Source: Sphingopyxis chilensis
Lineage (GTDB): Bacteria > Pseudomonadota > Alphaproteobacteria > Sphingomonadales > Sphingomonadaceae
Direction: 5' to 3'
Assembly (NCBI RefSeq): GCF_035930445.1
Contig: NZ_CP142394.1
Span: forward strand, 2,141,501-2,205,500
DNA length: 64,000 nt
Shown here: positions 8,549 to 17,110 of the stretch, piece after piece
How positions within the stretch are numbered: the stretch's first letter is position 1
How the letters are laid out: each line of letters begins with the position of its first letter
Position numbers and translations under genes: made by a program
Notes under the pieces: generated by a model
Told to the model about the DNA's origin: nothing
Seen by the model: the letters and a program-made list of their open reading frames with translations, nothing else
Databases searched by the model: none

Positions 8549-8745
8549 CACCGAAGAGGAGGGTTACCGCTGTACGGATCATTCCAACGTCGCGAAAAAG
8601 GACAAAGCGGCCCCCCGGGGCAAGACCGGGGTGCCGAAGTTGGGAGGGCTGTCGTCAACTCGCTTGAGCGCCGGCGTCTCTTCGTCGCCCCGGGGTTGAT
8701 CTGGGCAAAACGCCACACGATGCCGGCGGTGGAAACTAGCCGCGA

Positions 8746-9567
8746 TCAATCGATACGATTGAAATGCGTCGTTTCCAGTTTTTGACGATTGTCGCTCGAC
8801 CACACGATCGTTTCGGTCATGGATTTCAAATCTTTGGCGACCGTATAGACGCGCGTCGATACCCGGGTGCCCGCTTTTCCCAACGTCATGACCAACGTGT
8901 CCGGCGCGGGCTGGCGCAGCGCGACGGTATCGATGAAACCCATATTACCGGTTATCGGCACGGGAACGCCATCGAGGGCTGCGGTCGATTCCGAATACTT
9001 GCTGGAGCCGTCGGGTGCCACGGTCTCGACGCGCGTTGTCCATTTGCCGTCTTGCGATGGCTGGAACGTCATCGTCACCCGTTGAGGCCGTTCCGCCTCG
9101 GGCATCAGCGATGCGTCCAGCGCCCAGATTCCGGCCAACGGCGGCTGCGATACCGCGCCGTGAACGGCGCTCGATGTGCCGATCTGGTCGGCGGACGGGT
9201 TAGCCGCGACGATCAATCCGACGGCGGCCAGGGGTATTGCGATGAGCATGACGATCATTCCTTTCGAACCGCGAACCCCGACGGTTGCGGTGTGCGCCAA
9301 GTCCTCCACAGCCGAGCGCCGTCCCGAAAGATCGATATTTTCGTGACAAGTTTTTTGGAGATCCAGAAGCCGCGCCAATTCGCGGCTGCTGCCGACGCCA
9401 GTCTTGCGGCGGGCAGAACGCAGGCGCTCGTTAATCGAGGTTTCCGAACGGCCCAGACGTGCGGCGATGGTCTTGACGGTATGCCCCGCGACCAACAGAC
9501 GCAAAATTTCCATTTCCCGGTCGGTAAGGCATGCGGACAAGCCGGGAGCAGGTTGATTGGCAGACAT
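8746..9567 (-). CDS. LuxR-type HTH protein tethered to the membrane, with periplasmic domain
   Basis: A 273-residue single-chain regulator. Residues 13-70 are a LuxR/GerE helix-turn-helix (LTDREMEILRLLVAGHTVKTI then ERLRSARRKTG). One hydrophobic segment at about 103-122 would cross the membrane. The remaining 150 residues (PLAGIWALDASLMPEAERP...) would be periplasmic and look like a small beta-rich domain I cannot name. The layout, cytoplasmic HTH plus one membrane helix plus outside sensor, parallels ToxR/CadC but with a LuxR-type DNA-binding domain. GAAGGA precedes the ATG. A perfect 15-base palindrome lies 37 bases upstream. Confidence 0.8.
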   Translation of the reverse strand: MSANQPAPGLSACLTDREMEILRLLVAGHTVKTIAARLGRSETSINERLRSARRKTGVGSSRELARLLDLQKTCHENIDLSGRRSAVEDLAHTATVGVRGSKGMIVMLIAIPLAAVGLIVAANPSADQIGTSSAVHGAVSQPPLAGIWALDASLMPEAERPQRVTMTFQPSQDGKWTTRVETVAPDGSSKYSESTAALDGVPVPITGNMGFIDTVALRQPAPDTLVMTLGKAGTRVSTRVYTVAKDLKSMTETIVWSSDNRQKLETTHFNRID

Positions 9568-9603
9568 GTCCTTCGCTCACCACAGCCTCAACATCAGGTC
9601 CAT

Positions 9604-9618
9604 CCCAATTTAATTGGG
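9604..9618. promoter_or_regulatory. 15-base palindrome upstream of the tethered LuxR-type gene
   Basis: CCCAATTTAATTGGG is a perfect inverted repeat (7+7 around one T) centred 44 bases before the start codon of the LuxR-type regulator. It is AT-rich in a GC-rich setting. It could be an autoregulatory operator; this is inferred from position and symmetry only. Confidence 0.45.
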
Positions 9619-9787
9619 AAATGGCAGCGGGGCCCGATCGAGCATCGGAATAAGCGGGCGCTGAAGTTTCGTCGGCACGTCGATCCCAAAAGTGGATGCT
9701 CCTCAAAACTCCCACCCGGAATCGGCGAGCCGCTCCGTGTCCGCCAACGACTGCCCACCATTTCCCATTCGGGTTTCAGATCGACGG

Positions 9788-11104
9788 CTATTTCTTCGCC
9801 AGCAGCTTCATCGTCATCGCCGTCAGCGCTTCGGTCGCGGTAGAGATTACCGCCGGCGCGTCGGGCGCCCAGAAGGGCGAATGGAGGCTCGGCAAAGTCC
9901 GCCCTTCCTTTTTCGCCGCATCATATTCGGCGTGCGGCACGCCGCCGACCCAGACGATCAGGCTCTTGATGCTCTTGTCCTCGCGCCCGAAGCGGCTGAA
10001 ATCCTCGCCGCCCATCACCGGTGGCATCTGCACGACGCGGTCATCGCCAAAGCTCGTTTTCAGGAACGCGGCCATTTCCTGGGTGAAATCGACCGTGTTG
10101 AAAGTCGCGGGCGTATATTCGTCTTTCTGCACCGTCACCACGGGCATGCGGTCCTCGGGAACGCCCGCGGCGATCGCCTCGCCCTTCGCGATGCGCGCGA
10201 TCCCGTCGAGCAGATGCTCGCGCACCGTGTCGCTATAGCTGCGCACCGTCAGTTGCAGCCGCGCCTCGTCCGAGATGATGTTGTGCTTTGCGCCGGCATG
10301 AAAGCTGCCGACGGTCACGACCGCGCTGTCGAGCGGGCTGATTTCGCGCGACACGAGCGTCTGGAGCGCGCCGACGATTCGGCTCGCCAGTACGATCGGG
10401 TCTTTCGTCGCCTGCGGATAGGCGCCGTGACCGCCGACACCCTTTACCAATATGTCGACGCTGTCGACATTGGCGAGTGCATAACCCGGCGTATAGCCGA
10501 TCTTGCCCGCGGGAAACTGCGCCGCGTCGTGGAATGCCAGCACATATTCGGGCTTGGGAAAGCGCGTATAAAGCCCGTCCTCAAGCATCATCCGCGCGCC
10601 CGCGCCGCGCTCCTCGGCGGGCTGGCCGATCATCACCAGCGTGCCCGACCATTTCGCCTTGTTCGCCGCCATCAGCCGCGCAACACCGATCCACGCGGCC
10701 ATGTGCGTATCGTGGCCGCACGCGTGCATCACGCCCGTTTCGACGCCTTCCTTGGTGGTGACGCGCACTTTCGACGCGCCGGGCAGCCCCGTCTGTTCGG
10801 TCACCGGCAGGCCGTCCATGTCGGCGCGCACCATCACGACCGGTCCGGGGCCGTTTTCCATTACCGCGACGATGCCGGTGCCGCCGACCCTTTCAGTGAC
10901 CTTGAAGCCAAGCTTGCGCGCTTCGGCGGCGAGGATGCCCGCCGAGCGGACCTCCATGAAGCTGAGTTCGGGATGCGCGTGCAGATCCTGGTAGATCGCC
11001 ATCAACGACGGCATCTGCCTTTCAACCTCGCCGCCCAGCGTCTGCGCCGCCGCCGGCATAGCGAGAGCCAGCGCTGCCGCGCCCGTCCATAAAATCCGCA
11101 TCAT
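9788..11104 (-). CDS. Exported M20-family amidohydrolase/peptidase
   Basis: Zinc hydrolase of 438 residues that likely cleaves N-acyl or peptide bonds of amino-acid derivatives outside the cytoplasm. A signal peptide ends around AMPAAAQ (residue 21). M20D markers are LHAHPELSFME (about 42), VMVRADMDGLPV, the metal-binding HACGHDTHMA (about 124-133), the catalytic GQPAEE, and a late GGEDFSRFG. The tandem ATG ATG start is preceded by CAGGGGAAAG. The DUF4893 lipoprotein gene lies 34 bases upstream on the same strand, so the two may be cotranscribed. Confidence 0.92.
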   Translation of the reverse strand: MMRILWTGAAALALAMPAAAQTLGGEVERQMPSLMAIYQDLHAHPELSFMEVRSAGILAAEARKLGFKVTERVGGTGIVAVMENGPGPVVMVRADMDGLPVTEQTGLPGASKVRVTTKEGVETGVMHACGHDTHMAAWIGVARLMAANKAKWSGTLVMIGQPAEERGAGARMMLEDGLYTRFPKPEYVLAFHDAAQFPAGKIGYTPGYALANVDSVDILVKGVGGHGAYPQATKDPIVLASRIVGALQTLVSREISPLDSAVVTVGSFHAGAKHNIISDEARLQLTVRSYSDTVREHLLDGIARIAKGEAIAAGVPEDRMPVVTVQKDEYTPATFNTVDFTQEMAAFLKTSFGDDRVVQMPPVMGGEDFSRFGREDKSIKSLIVWVGGVPHAEYDAAKKEGRTLPSLHSPFWAPDAPAVISTATEALTAMTMKLLAKK

Positions 11105-11138
11105 CTTTCCCCTGTTTTGCGTTTGCCTGTGCTGTTCG

Positions 11139-11786
11139 TCAGCCCGCCGGCACGAGTTCGATCACGTCGAGCATGGATTCATAGGCCGGGGCGGGCAGCA
11201 CAAGCCGCCAGCGATTGTCGCCGATCCGCTCGACCAGCCCCGCCATGTCGCGCATCCGGTCGCTGCCGTAGTTGATCGCCATCTTCTCGTCGCCAAGCTC
11301 AAGCGTGCCGAGGAAGATTTGGCGTTTCAGATTGTCGGGAAAGATCAGGCCGACCGGCCGCTGCGATCCCGACAATTTGGTGAGGCTCGACAGCCCCTGT
11401 TCGGGCGCGACGCGGCAGCGGAACCAGCCATAGGCGATATAGGAAAGGCCGCCCCGCCCCTGCGCCCCCACCTTGATTGTCCGGCAACGATAGTCGCCCG
11501 CCGGCAGGTGCGGGTTCGGCAGCGCCGCCATCGGCTGGAGAAGCACGCCCTCACGGTCGATATCCGCGCCAAAGCCCTTGGCGCGCGCGTCGGTCAGCGC
11601 CGTCTGCCAGCTATTGTACCAGCCGCGGATCCGTTCCTTGTCGGCGTCGGTCGCGGTCGCGCGCCAGCCGCCCGTTGCATCCGGCGGCGTGTCCGCCGAC
11701 GATGGCGGCACAGGTGGCACCACCGTCCGGCAAGCGCCAAGGGTGACGCCAAGCGCCACCGCCAAAACCCAAATGGTGCGACCCAT
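11139..11786 (-). CDS. DUF4893-type lipoprotein
   Basis: A 215-residue envelope protein. The start is taken at 11786 (MGRTIWVLAVALGVTLGAC) because it gives a clean lipobox (LGAC, Cys19) and follows an appropriately spaced GGAGAA; the open frame extends to 11849 without those signals. The mature part contains WYNSWQTALTDARAKGFG and a DYRCRTIKVG motif with paired cysteines; I assign DUF4893 from memory with moderate certainty. Function is unknown. It lies between bdhA and the M20 hydrolase, all on the minus strand. Confidence 0.7.
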   Translation of the reverse strand: MGRTIWVLAVALGVTLGACRTVVPPVPPSSADTPPDATGGWRATATDADKERIRGWYNSWQTALTDARAKGFGADIDREGVLLQPMAALPNPHLPAGDYRCRTIKVGAQGRGGLSYIAYGWFRCRVAPEQGLSSLTKLSGSQRPVGLIFPDNLKRQIFLGTLELGDEKMAINYGSDRMRDMAGLVERIGDNRWRLVLPAPAYESMLDVIELVPAG

Positions 11787-11861
11787 GATTCTCCGTTTCT
11801 CCCCGGCCCCTTGATGGTTAACCTTAGGAGGCCAAAGGAGATTGCTCAAGGGTCGAGCGGG

Positions 11862-12647
11862 TCAGGCCGCGGTCCAGCCGCCATCGACGCTAAGATTGGC
11901 GCCGGTGATGTTGGCCGCCTCGTCGCGCGTCAAAAACGACGCGAGCGCCGCGACCTGTTCGACCGTGACAAACTGCTTGGTGGGCTGCCCCGCGAGCAGC
12001 ACATCGTTGATCACCTGCTCGCGCGTCATGCCCCGCGCCTTCATCGTGTCGGGAATCTGGTTTTCGACCAGCGGCGTCCAGACATAGCCGGGGCTGATGC
12101 AATTGACCGTGATGCCCGCATCCGCAACTTCCAGCGCGACGGTCTTGGTCAGCCCCGCGAGCCCGTGCTTCGCGGTGACATAGGCCGATTTGAACGGCGA
12201 GGCGACGAGCGAGTGGGCCGAGGCGGTCGCGATGATCCGCCCCCACTTCTTCCTGCGCATGATCGGCACGGCATGGCGGATCGTATGGAAGGCCGCGGTC
12301 AGATTGAGCGCGATGATCATGTCCCATTTCTCAACCGGGAAATCCTCGACCGGCGAGACGAACTGCATCCCCGCATTGTTGACGAGGATGTCGACCCCGC
12401 CGAAATCCTTCTCCGCTTGCGCGAACATCCCCTCGATCTGTTCGGGCTTGGTCAGGTCGGCGCCGTCATAGGCGGCCTTGCCGCCGCTGATCGCCTGCAG
12501 CCCCTTTCGCTCGGTCTCGATCGCGTCGGCCTCGCCGAAGCCGTTGATGATGATGTTCGCGCCGTCGGCCGCAAAAGCCTTCGCGATGCCGAGCCCGATG
12601 CCCGACGTCGATCCGGTGACGAGGGCGGTCTTTCCTTTGAGGCGCAT
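11862..12647 (-). CDS. bdhA: D-3-hydroxybutyrate dehydrogenase
   Basis: NAD-dependent short-chain dehydrogenase of 261 residues interconverting 3-hydroxybutyrate and acetoacetate, a step in polyhydroxybutyrate breakdown. It shows the TGSTSGIGLGIA cofactor loop, NNAG, the catalytic Ser and YxxxK (YVTAKHG), and the bdhA-typical CISPGYVWTPLVENQIPD segment and GGWTAA end. The frame stays open far upstream into the patatin gene, but the ATG at 12647 has AAAGGA before it and begins the fold. It follows the patatin-like gene by 41 bases in the same direction, a pairing also seen in other alphaproteobacteria. Confidence 0.93.
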   Translation of the reverse strand: MRLKGKTALVTGSTSGIGLGIAKAFAADGANIIINGFGEADAIETERKGLQAISGGKAAYDGADLTKPEQIEGMFAQAEKDFGGVDILVNNAGMQFVSPVEDFPVEKWDMIIALNLTAAFHTIRHAVPIMRRKKWGRIIATASAHSLVASPFKSAYVTAKHGLAGLTKTVALEVADAGITVNCISPGYVWTPLVENQIPDTMKARGMTREQVINDVLLAGQPTKQFVTVEQVAALASFLTRDEAANITGANLSVDGGWTAA

Positions 12648-12688
12648 GGAGCAATCCTTTCGGTGGGGAGAGTAAGGGGTTCTGACCC

Positions 12689-13846
12689 CTAAGAAACGTC
12701 GGTTTGGCCCTTTGGTCGCAATGCATTCGATTGCACGGCGAAACTGTCCGACCGCCCTTCGGCGATGCTGTCGGCGAGTAGGTGACCGTCCTTCATCGCC
12801 GCCTCGACCGCGTCGCGGCCGAGCGCCCAGTTGACCTCCATCGTCGAACGCGAAAATTCGAAATCGCGCGCGCCGGTCTGCCAGGCAGGCGGCTCGTGGA
12901 TCAGCTGGACGAGGTTGAGCGCCTTGCAGTCGACCATTTTCCGCACCGCCTTCACCTCGGGCAGGTCGGCATATTCTTCGGACAGCTTTTGCAACATTCG
13001 GTCGATCAGCCGGTGCTCCTTGCGCCGCCGCACAAGCCCGTCCGAAATCCGCCGCGTGCGGCTTGAGTAACGGATGTCCTTCTCGCGCGACCAGGCCTGC
13101 TCGAGGTCGTGCGGCCGCTCGCCCCGGGCCGGAAACAGGTCGACCTGGAACACCAGCATATCGTCGTCCGCCGCCGCGACGACATGTTCGAGCGGGGTGT
13201 TCGAAACGAGCCCGCCGTCCCAATACCAATGGCCGTCGATCTCGACCGGCGGCAGGCCCGGCGGCAAGGCGCCCGACGCCAGAATATGCCGCGCATCGAT
13301 CGTGTCGCATGTCGTGTCGAAATAGCGAAAATTGCCGGTCTCCACCGCGACCGCGCCGACCGATAGCCGCACCTTGCCGTTGTTCACCCGGTCCCAGTCA
13401 ACCAGATGGTCCAGCGTCGCCGCGAGAGGAGCCGTGTCATAAAAGCTGATCGCCTCGGGCGTCTGCCGTTCGGCGAAGGCGGGCGGCGGAAAGCGCGGGA
13501 TGAAGAAACCCGGAACGCCGAACGCCATCACCTGCCCCGCCGCCGCCATGTGAGACCATTCGCGCGCCCAGTCGTTGTCGGGGATCGGCAAAGAGGGTAG
13601 CGCCGACGACACGCCTTCCCAGAATGTGCGCATCTTGCCGACTGCCTGATCGCGCTCGTTGCCCGCAATGATCGCCGCATTGACCGCGCCGATTGAAATG
13701 CCCGCGACCCAGTCGAGCTCGATACCGAGTTCGATCAGCGCCTCGTAAACCCCGGCCTGAAAGGCGCCAAGCGCGCCTCCCCCTTGAAGGACGAGGACCA
13801 CAAGATCGGGAAGTGGCAGCGCGGCACGGGCGGCTCGGCGGGGCAT
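12689..13846 (-). CDS. Patatin-like phospholipase, probable partner in PHB metabolism
   Basis: Serine hydrolase of 385 residues with the patatin pattern: glycine-rich oxyanion loop GGGALGAFQAG, nucleophile motif GISIG, and the dyad aspartate in DGGLVSNTPLEH. The C-terminal part (about 240-370) matches the DUF3734 extension common to these proteins. I use the ATG at 13846; a TTG at 13858 adds four residues but sits too close to the AGAGGA. It is the first gene of an apparent two-gene unit with bdhA, which suggests a role with polyhydroxybutyrate granules or related lipids. No signal peptide is seen, so it should be cytoplasmic. Confidence 0.88.
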   Translation of the reverse strand: MPRRAARAALPLPDLVVLVLQGGGALGAFQAGVYEALIELGIELDWVAGISIGAVNAAIIAGNERDQAVGKMRTFWEGVSSALPSLPIPDNDWAREWSHMAAAGQVMAFGVPGFFIPRFPPPAFAERQTPEAISFYDTAPLAATLDHLVDWDRVNNGKVRLSVGAVAVETGNFRYFDTTCDTIDARHILASGALPPGLPPVEIDGHWYWDGGLVSNTPLEHVVAAADDDMLVFQVDLFPARGERPHDLEQAWSREKDIRYSSRTRRISDGLVRRRKEHRLIDRMLQKLSEEYADLPEVKAVRKMVDCKALNLVQLIHEPPAWQTGARDFEFSRSTMEVNWALGRDAVEAAMKDGHLLADSIAEGRSDSFAVQSNALRPKGQTDVS

Positions 13847-13997
13847 ACTCGGGGGCAATCCTCTGGCTTGGAGCGGCGTCCATGTTGCACCGCACCACGG
13901 GTCATTGCAATGCCCTCCTTCGATGCGAAGTCCCTTCCAATTACCGGGTGCTGCTGTAACACTCCCGGGAACACGACCCTTACGGTGGAGAAGCCCG

Positions 13998-14903
13998 ATG
14001 CGCCTCGACGATTATGATCCCGGAGACGATATTCGCGATCTGGGCCGGGGCGGCGGTGGTTTTGGCGGGGGCGGTGGCGGCGGTCTCGGCGGGCTGCTGA
14101 TCGGCTTCCTGCCGATGTTGCTCGGCCGCAAGATGGGCTGCGGGACGATCCTGCTGCTCGGCGCGGTCGCGTTTTTCGTGCTCGGCCCCGGTGCGAACAT
14201 GCTGAGCATGGGCGGCGGCACCACCGATCCGATGGCCGACAGCCGCAGCGGCGCGAACGTCGCCTGCGATACCCAAGCCGAACGCTTCGCGTGCAACGTC
14301 TTCGGCTCGACGCATGAGGTATGGGGCAGCCTGATCAACGGCTATCAAAAGCCCACGCTCAATTTCTTCACCGACCAGAACCGGTCGGGTTGCGGTGCAG
14401 CTCAGGCGGCCATGGGGCCCTTCTATTGCCCCGCCGATCAGGGCGTCTATCTCGACACCGCCTTCTTCCGCGAACTCGAACAGCGTTTCGGCGCCGCTGG
14501 CGACGCCGCGCAAGCCTATGTCGTCGCGCACGAAGTCGGCCACCATATCCAGACGATCAGCGGCATTTCGAACCAGGTCCGCAGCGCACAGGGCCGCTCC
14601 TCGCAGGCCGAGGGCAATGCGTTGCAGGTCCGCATGGAACTCCAGGCCGATTGCTACGCCGGCGTCTGGGCATCACGCGCGCGCAACAGCGCAGGCCAGC
14701 CGGTGATGGAGCCGGGCGACATGGAAGAGGCGATGCGCGCCGCCAATGCAATCGGCGACGACACGTTGATGCGCTCGGCGGGGCAGCGCCCGGTTCCCGA
14801 AAGCTTCACCCACGGGACGAGCGAACAACGCATGACCTGGCTGCGCCGCGGCCTGCAAACGGGGGATCCGCGCCAGTGCAACGCCTTCGATACCGCCATC
14901 TGA
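13998..14903 (+). CDS. Neutral zinc metallopeptidase (YpfJ family), membrane-anchored
   Basis: A 301-residue predicted zinc protease. It begins MRLDDYDPGDD, then a glycine-rich run, a membrane segment at about 48-70 (CGTILLLGAVAFFVLGPG), then the catalytic domain with TAFFRELEQRFG and AHEVGHHIQ (HExxH at about 177-181) and ELQADCYAGVW, hallmarks of pfam04228. The ATG at 13998 follows GGTGGAG. It overlaps the next gene by 28 bases, implying translational coupling. Its physiological substrate is unknown in this family. Confidence 0.92.
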   Translation: MRLDDYDPGDDIRDLGRGGGGFGGGGGGGLGGLLIGFLPMLLGRKMGCGTILLLGAVAFFVLGPGANMLSMGGGTTDPMADSRSGANVACDTQAERFACNVFGSTHEVWGSLINGYQKPTLNFFTDQNRSGCGAAQAAMGPFYCPADQGVYLDTAFFRELEQRFGAAGDAAQAYVVAHEVGHHIQTISGISNQVRSAQGRSSQAEGNALQVRMELQADCYAGVWASRARNSAGQPVMEPGDMEEAMRAANAIGDDTLMRSAGQRPVPESFTHGTSEQRMTWLRRGLQTGDPRQCNAFDTAI

Positions 14904-16162
14904 GCGCCGCGATCGCGGTATCCTTTCTGGGGGCATCGCCGGCCTCGGCCGAAACCCTCTATATAGCGGCGGGTCGGCTGATCGACGGCGTCTCGAACGC
15001 GGTCCGCACCGGCCAGTGCATCACCGTCGAGGCCGAACGCATCAAGGCGGTCGACGCCTGCGGAAAGGCGCCCGATGGTGCGACGATCATCGACTGGTCG
15101 GGCTTCACCGTCCTCCCCGGCCTGATCGACCTTCACACCCACCTCGCCGATCTTGGCCAGAGCGCCGACCTCGCCGCGCCGATGAAGGCATCGCCTGCCG
15201 AAACCGCGCTTGTCGGCGCGCGCAACGCGCGGGTCACGCTCGACGCGGGTTTCACCAGCGTGCGCGACGTCGGCACCTATCGCGGGCTGACCGACGTAAC
15301 GCTGCGCAATGCGATCGACCGCGGCGACGTGCCGGGTCCGCGCATGTGGGTGGCTGGCGCCTATCTCACGATCCCGAAAGGCGGCGGCGAACTCAACGGC
15401 GTCGTCCCGAACGAGCAATTGCCGCCGGACATGCGCCTCGGCGTCGCGGCGACGCCCGAAGAGGCTGTGGCGAAGACGGCGTATCTGCTCGACCACGGTG
15501 CCGACTTCATCAAGACGATCGCGACCGGCGCGGTGCTCGCGATCGGCACGGAGCCCGGCGCGCCCGAGATGACCGTCGAGCAGCTACGTGCGGTCGTGAA
15601 GGTTGCGCATGCTCGCGGCAAGAAGGTCACAGCGCACGCGCACGGCGCCGAGGGGATCAAGAATGCGATCAACGCCGGGGCCGACAGCATCGAACATGCC
15701 AGCCTCGCCGACGAGGCGGCGCTGCAACTCGCGAAGAAAAACGGCACCTGGCTCGCGATGGACATCTATAACGGCACCTACATCGACGATATCGGCACGA
15801 AGGAGGGCTGGCCCGAAGAGTATCTGCGCAAGAATCGCGAGACGACCGACGCCCAGCGCACCGCCTTCCGCCGCGCGGTCGAACTCGGCGTCAACATCGG
15901 TTATGCGACCGACGCCGGCGTCTATCCGCACGGGCTGAACGCGCGGCAGTTCCGCAACATGGTCAAATATGGAATGACGCCGATGCAGGCGATCCAGTCG
16001 GCCACCGGCCGCGCATCGGAGGAAATGGGGCGCGGCGACGTGGGCGCGATCCTACCGGGCCGCTATGCCGATTTCGTCGCGGTAAAGGCCGATCCGCTCG
16101 CCGACATCGCCGTGCTCGAAAAGATCGACCATGTGATGAAGGGCGGCGTGCTGATCCGCTAG
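14876..16162 (+). CDS. Exported metal-dependent amidohydrolase (imidazolonepropionase/Xaa-Pro dipeptidase-like)
   Basis: The 428-residue product starts at GTG 14876, inside the end of the metallopeptidase gene; this gives a signal peptide (MQRLRYRHLSAAIAVSFLG then ASPASA) and has GGGGGAT about 9 bases before. The amidohydrolase barrel has the metal pair HTHL (after PGLIDL), a likely metal-bridging lysine region FIKTIATG, histidines in VTAHAHG and IEHAS, and the aspartate in YATDAG. The late GAILPGRYADFV segment is the usual closing domain. Family members cleave dipeptides, for example with C-terminal proline or lysine; the substrate here is not determinable. Confidence 0.88.
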   Translation: MQRLRYRHLSAAIAVSFLGASPASAETLYIAAGRLIDGVSNAVRTGQCITVEAERIKAVDACGKAPDGATIIDWSGFTVLPGLIDLHTHLADLGQSADLAAPMKASPAETALVGARNARVTLDAGFTSVRDVGTYRGLTDVTLRNAIDRGDVPGPRMWVAGAYLTIPKGGGELNGVVPNEQLPPDMRLGVAATPEEAVAKTAYLLDHGADFIKTIATGAVLAIGTEPGAPEMTVEQLRAVVKVAHARGKKVTAHAHGAEGIKNAINAGADSIEHASLADEAALQLAKKNGTWLAMDIYNGTYIDDIGTKEGWPEEYLRKNRETTDAQRTAFRRAVELGVNIGYATDAGVYPHGLNARQFRNMVKYGMTPMQAIQSATGRASEEMGRGDVGAILPGRYADFVAVKADPLADIAVLEKIDHVMKGGVLIR

Positions 16163-16215
16163 CTCGTTGATCGCGTTGAACCAAACTCCGTGGTTCCGAC
16201 AAAAAAGGTCCGATC

Positions 16216-17016
16216 TTAGGACGTTACCACCTCGCGCGCGGTCTTCCCGCCACGAACCTTTTTGACCGCATCGAGTTGTGCCCGGCCGATCCGCGAGGCG
16301 GCGTGGACTTCGGCGCGGGCAAGCAGCAACGCCAGATCCTCGCGGCCGATGTCGAATGTCTCGCCCAGATCGTCGAGTGCGGCGTCGATATCATCCATCA
16401 GCAAGCCCGCCGGCGCCGCCGCAACGACGGGCTTTCCATCCACCGGCGCCGCGCGGTGGGGGTAGCTGTGTCCCGAAAAGCGATGAAAGGCCCAGCCCGC
16501 CGCGACGAGGAGCAGCGAATTGACGGCGACAGGCAGCAGCAGGTGCCCGGCGTGGCCCGACGCCAGCGTATGTCCGCCGATCACTGCGCTCAATGCGGCA
16601 GCACCACCGGGCGGGTGGAGGCAGCGAAGCAGCGACATCGTCAGGATCGCGCCGCCGACGGCCAACGCCGCAGCCAGCGCCGGTTCGGGCACCAGCCCGG
16701 CGACGATGATCCCGAACGCCGCCGAAATGACATTCCCGCCAACAATCGACCAGGGCTGGGCGAGCGGACTCGCCGGGACCGCGAACAGCAGCACCGCTGA
16801 CGCGCCGATCGGCGCGACGATCCACGGCGTCGCGGCAGGAAATAGGATGAAGCAGGCGGCGCCCGCGATACCGATGCCGATCAACGCACCAATACTGCCA
16901 ATCGCGCGGTCACGCAGGCTCGCACCCGCGAGCAGCGGCACGAACAGGCGGATGGTGGTGGTCGACAGCGCCCGGAACACGCGATTCTCCTTTGCGCCGC
17001 GCCGATGGACCATCAT
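16216..17016 (-). CDS. HPP family integral membrane protein
   Basis: A 266-residue inner-membrane protein with an HPP domain: four to five membrane helices at about 30-170 and the name-giving LHPPGGAAAL motif, followed by a cytosolic tail of about 90 residues. HPP proteins have been linked to nitrite transport in chloroplasts and cyanobacteria; the role in proteobacteria is unsettled. The tail (residues 190-260, ALDDLGETFDIGREDLALLL) has no domain I recognise. Only a weak ribosome site precedes the tandem ATG. It is convergent with the amidohydrolase gene. Confidence 0.85.
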   Translation of the reverse strand: MMVHRRGAKENRVFRALSTTTIRLFVPLLAGASLRDRAIGSIGALIGIGIAGAACFILFPAATPWIVAPIGASAVLLFAVPASPLAQPWSIVGGNVISAAFGIIVAGLVPEPALAAALAVGGAILTMSLLRCLHPPGGAAALSAVIGGHTLASGHAGHLLLPVAVNSLLLVAAGWAFHRFSGHSYPHRAAPVDGKPVVAAAPAGLLMDDIDAALDDLGETFDIGREDLALLLARAEVHAASRIGRAQLDAVKKVRGGKTAREVVTS

Positions 17017-17110
17017 GGCGCTTCGATCCAGTGAAGTTTGATTGAGCCGCGCGAAGCTGGATTTGCCGTTAGGCTCTTGAACCGGCTCGCCGCGACGTTA
17101 AACCCCCGCC

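Noticed and set aside
16178..16196. Terminator hairpin between the amidohydrolase and HPP genes
   Set aside because: The stem is only 6 pairs (GAACCA/TGGTTC), and no T-run lies on the proper side for either gene.
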